Shown in pieces: positions 35,357 through 44,158 of a stretch of DNA of 64,000 nucleotides. Numbering within the stretch: position 1 is the stretch's first letter; each line of letters opens with the position of its first letter. The translations under genes and the position numbers were made by a program. Under the pieces are notes generated by a model, which worked only from the letters and a program-made list of their open reading frames with translations, had not been told where the DNA came from and did not search any database. Source of the DNA: Gammaproteobacteria bacterium (GTDB lineage Bacteria; Pseudomonadota; Gammaproteobacteria; HTCC5015); the NCBI GenBank assembly GCA_026004975.1, contig BPKE01000002.1, positions 124,001 to 188,000 of the forward strand, read 5' to 3'.

Positions 35357-37033
35357 TCAACCCGTTGAGCTGCAAAACAGGGCCAGACCGAGCTGCAGGG
35401 CGAAGACGAGCAGCACGAGCAACGCCATCGCCGTCGTTTCCCGGGCGCCGCGCCCGACCGGAACGGCGCGCAGCCCCACCGCCGCGGTCTCGAACAGGCG
35501 CCGGGCGGCGGCGCCGGCCTTGGCCAGCACCGTCAACAGCGCCCGATACACCCGCGGCCCGGCCACCCGCCAGAACCAGTCGAAATCGAGCGTGATGGTC
35601 GGGGTGCGCCGCATCAGCGGCAACATGACGAAAAAGGCCAGTCCCGCGAACAACAACAACTGCAGCTGGGTGACGACGTGCTCCGCCGTGTACGGCACAT
35701 AGTCCACCGGCGCCGGCAAAAGCGCGTACAACAGCCCCGGGAAGACGCCCAGCAACAAGCAGGCCAAGGAAAACAGCACCATCGCCCACCGCATGTTCCA
35801 GGGCGGATCGGGCGGGCGCAGCCCCGAGTCCTTCTGGAAGAAGACGAACCAGGGGAACTTGATGCCGGCGTGCAGGAAAACGCCCGCCGAGGCCGCGACC
35901 AGCGCCAACCACACGCCAGTGAGCCCCTGTCCCGCGGCGGCACCGACCGTCAGCGATTTGGAGACGAAGCCGGAGGTGAGCGGGAAGGCCGAGATGGACA
36001 AGGCGCCGACGGTGCCGCACACCGTGGTCAACGGCATGCTCTGGAACAAACCGCCGAGCTCGCTGCACTTGCGCCGCCCGGTCTGATACAGCACCGCCCC
36101 GGCGCTCATGAAGAGCAGCGCCTTGTAGAGAATGTGGGTGAACGCGTGGGCCGCCGCGCCGTTGATCGCCAGGGCGCTGCCGATGCCGACGCCCACCACC
36201 ATGAAGCCCACCTGGTTGACCACCGAGTAGGCGAGGATCCGCCGCATGTCGTTTTCCAGCAGGGCGTAGAGGATGCCGTAGAAGATCATCCACAGGCCGA
36301 CCCACACGAGGATCGGCTCGCCGGGGAAGAGCAGGATCAAGGCCAACACCGCGGTCTTGGTGGTGAACGCGGAGAGGAACACCGCGCCCCACGGCGTGGC
36401 CTCCGGGTAGGCATCGGCGATCCAGGCGCTCACCGGCGGCGCCGCCGCGTTGATCAGCACGCCGGCGAGCACCAGCACGGCCGGCCAGTCGCCGCCGGTC
36501 AAGGCCCGCACCTCCAACGAACCGGTCTGGACCCACACCGCCAGGATGCCCGCCTTGAGGAGAACGCCGCCGAGCAAGTGCAACACGGCGTAACGCAGGC
36601 CGGCGCGGCGCGCGGTCGGGGTGCCGCCGTGCCAGATGACCAACGTCGAGAACAGCGCCATCAGCTCCCAGAAGACGAACAACACGAGCAGGTCGCCCGC
36701 GAAGCAGACTCCGACCGCCGAACCGGCATAGGCCAGTGCCGCTGCGATTTCACGCCGCGGGGCCTGCCGCAAGGCGAACAACGCGCCGCCGAAGGCCATG
36801 ATCGCGAAGATCGTCGCGAACAGCCGCCGCACCGCATCGCCTTCCAGCCACACCGCCTCCCAGCCCAGCAGCGGCACCGTGCCGCGCACGCCGTCGCCGA
36901 CGCCCCAGACCAGCGCCAGCGCCGCCAGGGGGGCGAGCAGCGCCAGCGGCCGTGCCGCCCGGGACGGCCCCCAGGCGATGAGGGCGGCCGCGAGGTAGAA
37001 CAGCAAGGCCGGCGGGAGCACCGTCTCAAACAT
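35357..37033 (-). CDS. NuoL/MrpD-like proton-translocating antiporter subunit (third copy)
   Basis: A 558-residue member of the proton-conducting membrane transporter family (PF00361). The core has the conserved TM5 Glu in LVLFVFWELMALFSTLVIW, the TM7 Lys in AVFLSAFTTKTAVLALILL and a channel His in AAAHAFTHILYKALLFMSAG. It carries a C-terminal extension ending in a lone transmembrane helix. It is the last large subunit in the Mrp run and overlaps the 88-residue gene by 8 nt. Such extra NuoL-like subunits are thought to add a proton channel. Confidence 0.85.
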   Translation of the reverse strand: MFETVLPPALLFYLAAALIAWGPSRAARPLALLAPLAALALVWGVGDGVRGTVPLLGWEAVWLEGDAVRRLFATIFAIMAFGGALFALRQAPRREIAAALAYAGSAVGVCFAGDLLVLFVFWELMALFSTLVIWHGGTPTARRAGLRYAVLHLLGGVLLKAGILAVWVQTGSLEVRALTGGDWPAVLVLAGVLINAAAPPVSAWIADAYPEATPWGAVFLSAFTTKTAVLALILLFPGEPILVWVGLWMIFYGILYALLENDMRRILAYSVVNQVGFMVVGVGIGSALAINGAAAHAFTHILYKALLFMSAGAVLYQTGRRKCSELGGLFQSMPLTTVCGTVGALSISAFPLTSGFVSKSLTVGAAAGQGLTGVWLALVAASAGVFLHAGIKFPWFVFFQKDSGLRPPDPPWNMRWAMVLFSLACLLLGVFPGLLYALLPAPVDYVPYTAEHVVTQLQLLLFAGLAFFVMLPLMRRTPTITLDFDWFWRVAGPRVYRALLTVLAKAGAAARRLFETAAVGLRAVPVGRGARETTAMALLVLLVFALQLGLALFCSSTG

Positions 37034-37292
37034 CGTGGCGGTCGTCCGCGTAGTAATCGTCGGGGCGCTTCAACCACACGCCCAGCAGCTTGGCCGCCAG
37101 GACCATCGCCACGCAACTGAGGAAACCGTAAGCGGCATGAAAGCCGAACAGGCCGTCCACCCCCGCAACGGCGTGGACGTGGACGAAAAACTGCGCGGCG
37201 ACCACCGCCGCCAGCACGGCCCCGAAGGCGTACCACAAGCGCCGGATGGTGGCCGGGCGCGTCAACCAGTGACCTTGTTTTTCGCGGCTCAT
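37026..37292 (-). CDS. Small two-helix membrane protein in the Mrp run (88 aa)
   Basis: An 88-residue protein with two membrane segments (RRLWYAFGAVLAAVVAAQFF; GFHAAYGFLSCVAMVLAAKL) and a charged tail KRPDDYYADDRHDV. It overlaps both neighbours (4 nt with the NuoL-like gene upstream, 8 nt downstream), so it is certainly translated with the antiporter genes. It is not one of the seven classical Mrp subunits; an accessory or assembly subunit is the likely role. Confidence 0.75.
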   Translation of the reverse strand: MSREKQGHWLTRPATIRRLWYAFGAVLAAVVAAQFFVHVHAVAGVDGLFGFHAAYGFLSCVAMVLAAKLLGVWLKRPDDYYADDRHDV

Positions 37293-38761
37293 GGGGACAC
37301 CTCGACACTCATGCGCGCCAGGTCGATCAGCGGCCCGGCGGCGGCGAACACGCCCACCGTCAAGGCCGCGGTCGCGGTGATCGCGGCGACCATCGGCCAG
37401 GGCGCCTCCTCGAACCCGCGTCCGTCACCCTCGCGGAAGAACGCGCGGCAGACGATGGGCAGGAAATAACCGGCGTTCAGGGCCGTGGACAGCACCAGCA
37501 CCGTGCCGACGAAAACGCTTTGCCAATCCATCGCGCCGGCGAGAATGAACCACTTGGACACGAAGCCGGCCGTGGGGGGCAGGCCGATCATGCTCAGGGC
37601 GCCGACGGTGAAGGCCGCCATGGTCCAGGGCATGCGCCGTCCGACCCCGGCAAGCTCGTCCACGCGGGTCTTGTGCAGGGCGGTGTACACGGCGCCGGCG
37701 GCGAAGAACAGGGTGATCTTGCCGAACGCGTGCGCGGCGATGTGCAGAACCGCGCCGAGTCGGGACAAGGGCGCGAGCAACAGCGCCGCCATCACCACGT
37801 AACCCAACTGGCTGACCGTGGAATAGGCGAGCAGGCGTTTGAACTCGACCTGGCGAAGCGCCACCAGAGACGCCGCGACCACGGTGAACCCGGCGAGCAG
37901 CAAGGCGGCCTCCTGCGCCCCGAGCGCCGCCAGCTCGGCCGGCCCGAATATGTAAAACACGATCTTGCACAGCGTGAACACCCCGGCCTTGACGACCGCG
38001 ACGGCGTGCAGCAAGGCCGAGACGGGGGTCGGCGCCACCATCGCGGCCGGCAACCAGCGGTGAACCGGCATCACGGCCGCCTTGCCGACCCCGAGCACGA
38101 ACATCGACAACAAGGCGGCCGCCACCGCAGGCGACAGCCGGCCGGCGAGCAGCCCGCCGGACACGAACTCGGTGCCCCCGGCCAGCACGTGCGTCCAGAC
38201 GATCGCCGGCAGGAACAAGCCCATCGAGCTCGCGAGCAGGATGGCCAGGTACGTCCGCGCGCCCTGCCGCGCGCGCTCGTCGCCCTTGTGCGCCACCAGC
38301 GGGTACGTCGCCAGGGTGAGCAACTCGTAGGCCACGAACAAGGTGACGAGGTTCGCCGCGAACGCCACCAGCATGGTGGCCGCCAGGGCCAGAGCGAAAC
38401 AGAAGTAGTACCGCCCCTGATGGGCCTCCCGGTTGGCGCGCATGTAGCCGATCGAGTACACCGTGGTCACCACCCACAGCAGGCTCGCCACCGACGCGAA
38501 CAGCATCGAGAGCGGCTCGACGTGCACCGCCAGGACGACCCCGGCCCACCATTCGGGGCCTTCGGAACGGAGCACCGGGGCGCCGGCACGCCACCACGCG
38601 CCGGCCAGCCAGGCCACGCAGACGAACAACCCCAGCGCGCTCACCAAGGCCCAGGCGTCGCGCAGGGCCGGGCGCCGCGCCGCCAGGGGCGTGAGCAGCG
38701 CACCGGCGAGCGGCACGGCCGGCGCCAGCCACAACCAGGCGGGATCGAAGGACGCGCTCAT
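37289..38761 (-). CDS. NuoL/MrpA-like proton-translocating antiporter subunit
   Basis: A 490-residue PF00361 protein. The N-terminal HVEPLSMLFASVASLLWVVT and TVYSIGYMRANREAHQGRYY resemble NuoL/MrpA more than MrpD. Functional charges include the TM5 Glu in TLFVAYELLTLATYPLVAH and Lys residues in VVKAGVFTLCKIVFYIFG. Because the MrpA C-terminal domain is found fused to MrpB at 40580-41563, this gene probably supplies the missing MrpA N-terminal half (inference). ATG at 38761, ATGA overlap with mrpD. Confidence 0.85.
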   Translation of the reverse strand: MSASFDPAWLWLAPAVPLAGALLTPLAARRPALRDAWALVSALGLFVCVAWLAGAWWRAGAPVLRSEGPEWWAGVVLAVHVEPLSMLFASVASLLWVVTTVYSIGYMRANREAHQGRYYFCFALALAATMLVAFAANLVTLFVAYELLTLATYPLVAHKGDERARQGARTYLAILLASSMGLFLPAIVWTHVLAGGTEFVSGGLLAGRLSPAVAAALLSMFVLGVGKAAVMPVHRWLPAAMVAPTPVSALLHAVAVVKAGVFTLCKIVFYIFGPAELAALGAQEAALLLAGFTVVAASLVALRQVEFKRLLAYSTVSQLGYVVMAALLLAPLSRLGAVLHIAAHAFGKITLFFAAGAVYTALHKTRVDELAGVGRRMPWTMAAFTVGALSMIGLPPTAGFVSKWFILAGAMDWQSVFVGTVLVLSTALNAGYFLPIVCRAFFREGDGRGFEEAPWPMVAAITATAALTVGVFAAAGPLIDLARMSVEVSP

Positions 38762-40239
38762 CCCGCGCCTCCCAGGGCGGCGGCCACCCGCCCGGCCAGC
38801 CCCGCGCTCAGACGGGTGTCGATGCCGAAGTAGAGGTTCGCGGCCGCCAGCACCAGGGCGGGCACCAGCAGGCCGAGCGGCGCCTCGGCGATCCCGGCCC
38901 CCCCCTGTGCCGCCGGCGCCCGGAAATACAGCGCTTCCAGCATGCGGCCGACGTAGCCCAGGGCGAACACGGAACCGACGACGACCACCGCGATCAGCCA
39001 CCACGCGCCCTTGGCCGCGGCCGCTTCCACCAGCAACCACTTGCCGACGAAGCCGGCGGTCAGGGGCACGCCGATCAAGCTCAACCCGCCGATCACGATC
39101 ACGGCGGCGGTCAGCGGCATGCGGGCACCCAGGCCGGCAAGATCAGAAAGCCGCTGCCCGCCGCCGTGGTAGACCACGGCGACGAGCGCCAAAAACAGCG
39201 CGCCCTTCATCAACGCATGGTTGAACAAGTGGGTCAGGCCCGCCTGCAGGCCTGCCACGTCGGCGAGCATCAAGCCGAGCACGATGTAGCCGATCTGCGC
39301 CACGCTCGAGTAGGCCAGCAGGCGCTTCGTGTCGTCCTGCCGCAACGCCGCCCAGGAACCGAATACCACCGCCGCAGCGGCCAGGGCGGTCAAGGTGTGC
39401 TGGACGGCAAGCGCCTCGAGGGTCGCCTGGGCGCCGAACACGAAGAAAACCACGCGGATAAAAACATAGATCGCCACCTTGGTCGCCGTCGCGGCCAGGA
39501 AAGCGCTGACCACGCCCGGTGCGCGCGCGTAGGCATCGGGCAGCCAGTGGTGCAACGGGAACAACGCCGCCTTGATGGCGATGCCGACGATCAGAAAGAC
39601 GATGCCGGTATGCACGGCACGACGGTCGAACGCCTCCGGCAAGCGCGCCGCGAGGTCGGCCATGTTCAACGTGCCCGTGCCCGCGTACAGCAGGCCGATG
39701 CCGATCAGCACGAAGGTGGCGCCGACCGTGCCCATGATCAAATAACGGAAACTCGCGGGCAGGGCGCGCCGATCGCGCCCGGCGGCGACCAAGACGTAGG
39801 TGCTCAACGAGGAAATCTCGAGAAAGACGAACAAGTTGAACAGGTCGCCGGTGAGCACCATGCCCGACAGCCCCGCCAGGCACAAGAGGTAGGCGGAGAA
39901 AAACAGCGCCCGGCGCGGTTCGTCGACTTCGCGCTCGACGCCACGCCCGCCGGCCCAGGACACCACCCAGGACACCCCGCTCACCAGCACCAAGACGAAA
40001 GCGCCGAGCAGGTCGATGCGATAGGCGATGCCGATGGGCGGCGGCCAGCCGCCGAACGCGTAATCCACGGGGCCGTTGCGCAACACCGTGACGAGCAAGG
40101 CGGCGGCCGCGGCGAAGGCCACGGCGCCGACCGCCATGCTGCCCCACCACGCCACCTGCGGGCGGCGGACGACCAACCACAGCGGCGCAGCCAGCAGCGG
40201 CGCGACGACGGGCAGAACCGGCAACCAGGCGGCGCTCAC
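38758..40239 (-). CDS. mrpD: Na+/H+ antiporter subunit D (MrpD/MnhD)
   Basis: A 493-residue PF00361 protein with the MrpD signature order: DLFNLFVFLEISSLSTYVLV (TM5 Glu), AIKAALFPLHHWLPDAYARA (Lys and His-His), AFLAATATKVAIYVFIRVVF and LFNHALMKGALFLALVAVV. The GTG start at 40239 overlaps the mrpC stop as GTGA. It is one of the proton/sodium translocating subunits of the complex. Confidence 0.92.
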   Translation of the reverse strand: MSAAWLPVLPVVAPLLAAPLWLVVRRPQVAWWGSMAVGAVAFAAAAALLVTVLRNGPVDYAFGGWPPPIGIAYRIDLLGAFVLVLVSGVSWVVSWAGGRGVEREVDEPRRALFFSAYLLCLAGLSGMVLTGDLFNLFVFLEISSLSTYVLVAAGRDRRALPASFRYLIMGTVGATFVLIGIGLLYAGTGTLNMADLAARLPEAFDRRAVHTGIVFLIVGIAIKAALFPLHHWLPDAYARAPGVVSAFLAATATKVAIYVFIRVVFFVFGAQATLEALAVQHTLTALAAAAVVFGSWAALRQDDTKRLLAYSSVAQIGYIVLGLMLADVAGLQAGLTHLFNHALMKGALFLALVAVVYHGGGQRLSDLAGLGARMPLTAAVIVIGGLSLIGVPLTAGFVGKWLLVEAAAAKGAWWLIAVVVVGSVFALGYVGRMLEALYFRAPAAQGGAGIAEAPLGLLVPALVLAAANLYFGIDTRLSAGLAGRVAAALGGAG

Positions 40240-40583
40240 GCGTCCTCGTCCTTCGCGGCCAGAGCCGCTTCGTCCAGGGTGCCGTAGGCTCGCCGGATGC
40301 GCACCAAAAGCGCCAACGCGAGCGCCATGGTGGCGATGCCGACGACGATGGCGGTGAGGATGAGCACGTGCGGGAGCGGATTCGAGTAGGCGTCGACACC
40401 GGGCTCGACGATGGGCGGCGCGGCGCCTTCCACCACCCCGAGCGAGATGTACAACATGAACACCGACACCTGGAAGACACTCAAGCCGATGAGTTTCTTG
40501 AACAAGTGGGCGCTCGCCATGACGATGTACAAACCGCTCATCATGAGCGCGACGATCAACCAGGCGTGGGCAACGCCGTTCAC
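40236..40583 (-). CDS. mrpC: Na+/H+ antiporter subunit C (MrpC/MnhC, NuoK-like)
   Basis: A 115-residue, three-helix NuoK homologue: GLYIVMASAHLFKKLIGLSV, FMLYISLGVVEG and the third helix LPHVLILTAIVVGIATMALA. GTG start at 40583 with a 4-nt overlap to the preceding A/B fusion gene. Confidence 0.93.
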   Translation of the reverse strand: MNGVAHAWLIVALMMSGLYIVMASAHLFKKLIGLSVFQVSVFMLYISLGVVEGAAPPIVEPGVDAYSNPLPHVLILTAIVVGIATMALALALLVRIRRAYGTLDEAALAAKDEDA

Positions 40584-41563
40584 TCCACTCCTCCATGCCG
40601 CTGGCGCGTGAAGGCACGATAGATCAGCACCATCACGCTGAACACCGTCAGCCCCACGCCGAGTTCGACGAGCAGAATGCCCAGGTGCTGTCCATCAACG
40701 GCGTCCTCGGCCAGGACGGCGTAGTCGAGAAACGCGCCGCCGCGCAAAAGGCACGCGACGCCGACACCACCGTACAGCCATACGCCGGTCGCGGCGAGCA
40801 GACGCAAGCGACTCGGCGGCAGGACCCGCTCGAGTCGGGGCAAGCCGAAAGTCAGCGCGTAGAGCACCATCCCGGCCGCGAAGATGACCCCGGCCTGGAA
40901 GCCGCCGCCGGGGCCGTAGTCGCCATGGAACTGAACGTACAAGGCGAACAACAGCACGAAGGGCACCAGCCACTTGACGACCTGGCGGACGATGATGTCC
41001 CGGTCGCCGGCGTCGACTTCGGAGCGCGCGCCGCTCACCCCCGAGCCGGCCAGCAAGGTCAGCACGCCGAGGCCGGCGGTGAAGATGACGACGAGTTCGC
41101 CGAAAGTGTCGAAACCACGATAGCTGGCGAGCACGGCGGTGACGATGTTGGGCACGCCCGTCTCGACGCCACCGCGGGCGAGATAATGGGGCGCCACATG
41201 CTGCATCGCCGGCGCCGCCGGGTCACCGTAGGCGGGCAGATCGGCGGTGCCGTACAGCAGCAAGCCGCCGCACACCAACACGACGAGGAAAGGCAACCCC
41301 ACGCGGGCGCGGCCGGCGGCACGCCGCTCGCCCAGCACACCCAGCGCGCGCACGGACAACAAGGTCGCCACGCCGGCGCCGACGGCCGCCTCGGTGAACG
41401 CCACGTCCACGGCATCCATCACCGTGAACACGGCCGCCGAAGCCAGGCTGATGATGCCCGCCAGCATCACCGCCGCGAGCAGGTCGTCGCTGCGCGCCAA
41501 CGCCCAGGCGGCGAGCAACATGAACGCGAGCAGGGTCAGCGTGAGGCCGTATTCCACGCTCAT
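40580..41563 (-). CDS. Fused MrpA C-terminal domain (DUF4040/MbhD-like) and MrpB
   Basis: A 327-residue membrane protein combining two modules. Residues 1 to about 90 correspond to the DUF4040/MbhD part of MrpA (MLAGIISLASAAVFTVMDAV, AFTEAAVGAGVATLL). The rest is the MnhB domain, with YRGFDTFGELVVIFTAGLGV and QFHGDYGPGGGFQAGVIFAA. In classical Mrp operons the first module is the tail of MrpA, so here MrpA has been split and its tail joined to MrpB. Four-nt overlaps join it to mrpG and mrpC. Confidence 0.9.
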   Translation of the reverse strand: MSVEYGLTLTLLAFMLLAAWALARSDDLLAAVMLAGIISLASAAVFTVMDAVDVAFTEAAVGAGVATLLSVRALGVLGERRAAGRARVGLPFLVVLVCGGLLLYGTADLPAYGDPAAPAMQHVAPHYLARGGVETGVPNIVTAVLASYRGFDTFGELVVIFTAGLGVLTLLAGSGVSGARSEVDAGDRDIIVRQVVKWLVPFVLLFALYVQFHGDYGPGGGFQAGVIFAAGMVLYALTFGLPRLERVLPPSRLRLLAATGVWLYGGVGVACLLRGGAFLDYAVLAEDAVDGQHLGILLVELGVGLTVFSVMVLIYRAFTRQRHGGVE

Positions 41564-41880
41564 CGACGCCGTCCCTCCGCGCCCGTCCAGGGTTCCAGCC
41601 CGTCGTGACGGGCGGCACGCGCCAGCACGTGGCTCGCCGTCGGGCCGCTCACCCACGCGAAAAGGAGGATCAGGGCCAGCTTGGCGGCCGCCAGGGACCA
41701 GCCCGCCTGCAGCATCAAGCCGAGCAGGACCAGGCCCGCACCCAGGGTGTCGGTGACCCCTGCGGCGTGCAGTCGACTGTAGAAATCGGGAAACCGCAAC
41801 AGGCCGAAGGCCCCGCTGAAACAGACGAAAACGCCAAGCCCGATCGCCGCCCAGGCCAGGCCGTCGACGACGGCGCTCAT
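41560..41880 (-). CDS. mrpG: Na+/H+ antiporter subunit G (MrpG/MnhG)
   Basis: A 106-residue three-helix protein with the family motif FGLLRFPDFYSRLHAAGVTD and GPTASHVLARAA. ATGA overlaps on both sides. Small structural subunit of the Mrp complex. Confidence 0.92.
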   Translation of the reverse strand: MSAVVDGLAWAAIGLGVFVCFSGAFGLLRFPDFYSRLHAAGVTDTLGAGLVLLGLMLQAGWSLAAAKLALILLFAWVSGPTASHVLARAARHDGLEPWTGAEGRRR

Positions 41881-42149
41881 GCATCCTCCTTGCGGCGGGC
41901 GCCGCCGGTCTCGACGTGGCGCAGAACGGCGACCACGGCGGTGAAATTGATCAGGGCATAGGTGAGGGCGATGTCCAGGACGTACGGCACCCCACCGGCG
42001 AAAGCCAGCACCGCCAGGAACAATACGGTCTTGGTTCCGAACATGTTCACGGCGAGGATGCGATCGTACAGGGTCGGGCCCGCGAAGGCGCGCACCATCG
42101 CCAGGATCATCACCACGAACATGCCCGCGGTGGCCGCCCAGTAACCCAC
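41877..42149 (-). CDS. mrpF: Na+/H+ antiporter subunit F (MrpF/MnhF)
   Basis: A 90-residue three-helix protein with the family motif RAFAGPTLYDRILAVNMFGT and DIALTYALINFTAVVA. The GTG at 42149 is preferred (GGAG eight bases upstream); an in-frame TTG at 42155 overlapping the mrpE stop is possible. It overlaps mrpG by 4 nt. Confidence 0.88.
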   Translation of the reverse strand: MGYWAATAGMFVVMILAMVRAFAGPTLYDRILAVNMFGTKTVLFLAVLAFAGGVPYVLDIALTYALINFTAVVAVLRHVETGGARRKEDA

Positions 42150-42151
42150 AC

Positions 42152-42622
42152 TCAACGCTCCAGGGATTGCACGCGGCGCGCCATCGCGCCGTCGGCCAAG
42201 CCGGCCGCCGCGCCCTCGCTCAGGGCGTGGACGAGCAGGCGGCCGCCGCCGATGTCGACCGTCACCGTGCCCGGGGTGAGGGTGATGGAGTTGGCGTAAA
42301 GCGCCTGCGCCCATTCACTGCGCATCGACAGGGGCAGCTCCACGAGCCGCGGCGAGAGGCTCGCGGGGCCGCGCCAGATGCGCCGCAACACGTCGAGATT
42401 CGCCGCCACGATCTGGCCGAGCAGCCACACCAGGTAACCGGGCACACGCCACAACGGTGGCCCGTCCGGCCACACACCGTCGACGGCGGCCATCCGGCCC
42501 GCCAGGAACGCGACCAGTAACACGGACACCGCGCCCAGGCCGAGCAACAACGGCGTGTAGTGGCCGGAGTTCACCAGCCACAGGACGATCAGCGCCGCGA
42601 CGGTGCTCAGCAGACCCCGCAT
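42152..42622 (-). CDS. mrpE: Na+/H+ antiporter subunit E (MrpE/MnhE)
   Basis: A 156-residue protein with two N-terminal helices and a soluble C-terminal domain with the family signature ANSITLTPGTVTVDIGGGRL. First antiporter gene of the run, 13 bp after the MFS porter stop on the same strand. Confidence 0.93.
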   Translation of the reverse strand: MRGLLSTVAALIVLWLVNSGHYTPLLLGLGAVSVLLVAFLAGRMAAVDGVWPDGPPLWRVPGYLVWLLGQIVAANLDVLRRIWRGPASLSPRLVELPLSMRSEWAQALYANSITLTPGTVTVDIGGGRLLVHALSEGAAAGLADGAMARRVQSLER

Positions 42623-42635
42623 CGCGCGCCCGCCG

Positions 42636-44054
42636 TCACCCTTCCATTTCCTCGAGTTCCTTGCCGCAGGTCTCCGGCACCCAGCGGCGCACGAACCACA
42701 CCGAGACGAGCGCGCACACGGCGTAGATCAGGTAGGTGTTGCCCAGGCCGATGGCGGCGAGCAGGATGGGGAAGGTCATGGTGACGGCGAAGTTCGACCC
42801 CCACTGGAACAGGCCGGCCACGGCCAGGCCCGAACCGCGGATCTGGTTCGGGAACATCTCGCCGAGCATCACCCACATCACCGGCCCCCAGGACAGGTTG
42901 AAGAAGAAGACGTAGAGGTTGGCGGCGATCAGGGCGGTGGCCCCGGCGCCCTTGGACAGCTCCAGCGAACCCGTGGGCGTCAAGTGACCCGTGTAGAACG
43001 CCGCCGCCATCACCCCCAGGGTGATGGCCATCGTCACCGAGCCGAACCACAACAGCGGCTTGCGCCCGATGCGGTCGATGAGCAGAACGGTGATGACGCA
43101 GGCGCCGATGCTCACCGCCCCGGAGATCACGTTGATCAACAGCGCGTCGCCTTCGGAGAAGCCCACCGACTGCCAGAGCACGGCGCCGTAGTAGAACACC
43201 ACGTTGATGCCGACGAGCTGCTGGAAGGTCGCCAGACCGATGCCCACCCAGACGATCGGCCGGAGGCGGCGCCGGCCGTTTTCGACCACGATGAGGTCGC
43301 GCAGCCGCGGGCGGTGGTGGTCGGCGGCCAGGGAGGCGTCGATCTCCTCGGCCTTGCGCTGCGCCGCCTGGGCACCATAGAGCCGCGTGAGCACCGCCAG
43401 CGCCTTGTCCCGCCGCCCGGAGACGACCAGGTAGCGGGGCGATTCGGGAATGAACAGCAGCAACAGGAAGAACAAGCCCGCCGGCAGGATCTCCACCCAG
43501 AACATCCAGCGCCAGGCTTCGAAGCCCAGCCACAGCGGCGCGGTGGACAGACCGGCGAACTTGGCGAGCAGATAGTTGCTGAGGAAGGCCGAGAACAGGC
43601 CGGTGATGATGGCGATCTGCTGCACGGTGGTCATGCGGCCGCGGAAATGCGCCGGCGTCACCTCCGAGATGTAGGCGGGCGAGATGACGCTCGCCGCCCC
43701 GACCGCGAGGCCGCCCAATACCCGGTAGAAAACGAATTCCAGAGAACTCGCGGCGACGCCCGAGCCCCAGGCGGAGACGACGAAGAACACCGCGGCGACG
43801 ATCAGCACCGTCCGCCGCCCGGCCCAGTCGGCGAGCCGGCCGGCGAAGAAGGCGCCCACCGCGCAGCCCAGCAGCATGGAGGCGACGTTGAAGCCGGTCA
43901 CCACGCTGTCGGAATCGAAGGCCTGCTTGAGCCCGTCGACGGTGCCGTTGATGACGCCGCTGTCGAAGCCGAACAGGAAGCCGCCGATGGTGGCGACGCA
44001 ACTGATGAGCACGATGAAGAGCGTGTTGTGCCCGGATGCGGCGGACGAGTTCAT
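42636..44054 (-). CDS. Sugar porter (MFS), probable xylose/H+ symporter
   Basis: A 472-residue member of the sugar-porter family with 12 helices. Signatures: GGFLFGFDSGVINGTVDGLK, GRLADWAGRRTVLIV, PESPRYLV, the helix-7 substrate motif FQQLVGINVVFYYGAVLW, RIGRKPLLWFG and PETCGKELEE. The ATG at 44054 follows AGGAGA. Position directly downstream of xylA (beyond a terminator) supports xylose as substrate, like E. coli XylE. It is also only 13 bp upstream of mrpE, so it may be co-transcribed with the antiporter. Confidence 0.88.
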   Translation of the reverse strand: MNSSAASGHNTLFIVLISCVATIGGFLFGFDSGVINGTVDGLKQAFDSDSVVTGFNVASMLLGCAVGAFFAGRLADWAGRRTVLIVAAVFFVVSAWGSGVAASSLEFVFYRVLGGLAVGAASVISPAYISEVTPAHFRGRMTTVQQIAIITGLFSAFLSNYLLAKFAGLSTAPLWLGFEAWRWMFWVEILPAGLFFLLLLFIPESPRYLVVSGRRDKALAVLTRLYGAQAAQRKAEEIDASLAADHHRPRLRDLIVVENGRRRLRPIVWVGIGLATFQQLVGINVVFYYGAVLWQSVGFSEGDALLINVISGAVSIGACVITVLLIDRIGRKPLLWFGSVTMAITLGVMAAAFYTGHLTPTGSLELSKGAGATALIAANLYVFFFNLSWGPVMWVMLGEMFPNQIRGSGLAVAGLFQWGSNFAVTMTFPILLAAIGLGNTYLIYAVCALVSVWFVRRWVPETCGKELEEMEG

Positions 44055-44106
44055 GACGGTCTCTCCTGGCGTGGGGCCGCGGGCAAATGTAACCGATGGC
44101 GCGGAC

Positions 44107-44138
44107 AAAAAAAAGCCGCCCGCCGGGGGGCGGGCGGC
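44107..44138 (-). terminator. Intrinsic terminator of xylBA
   Basis: On the minus strand a stem of at least 8 bp (44115-44122 with 44131-44138) is followed by eight T (44114-44107), 20 bp after the xylA stop and just upstream of the sugar porter gene. Confidence 0.85.
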
Positions 44139-44158
44139 TGCCGGTCGGTTCGCCGCGT

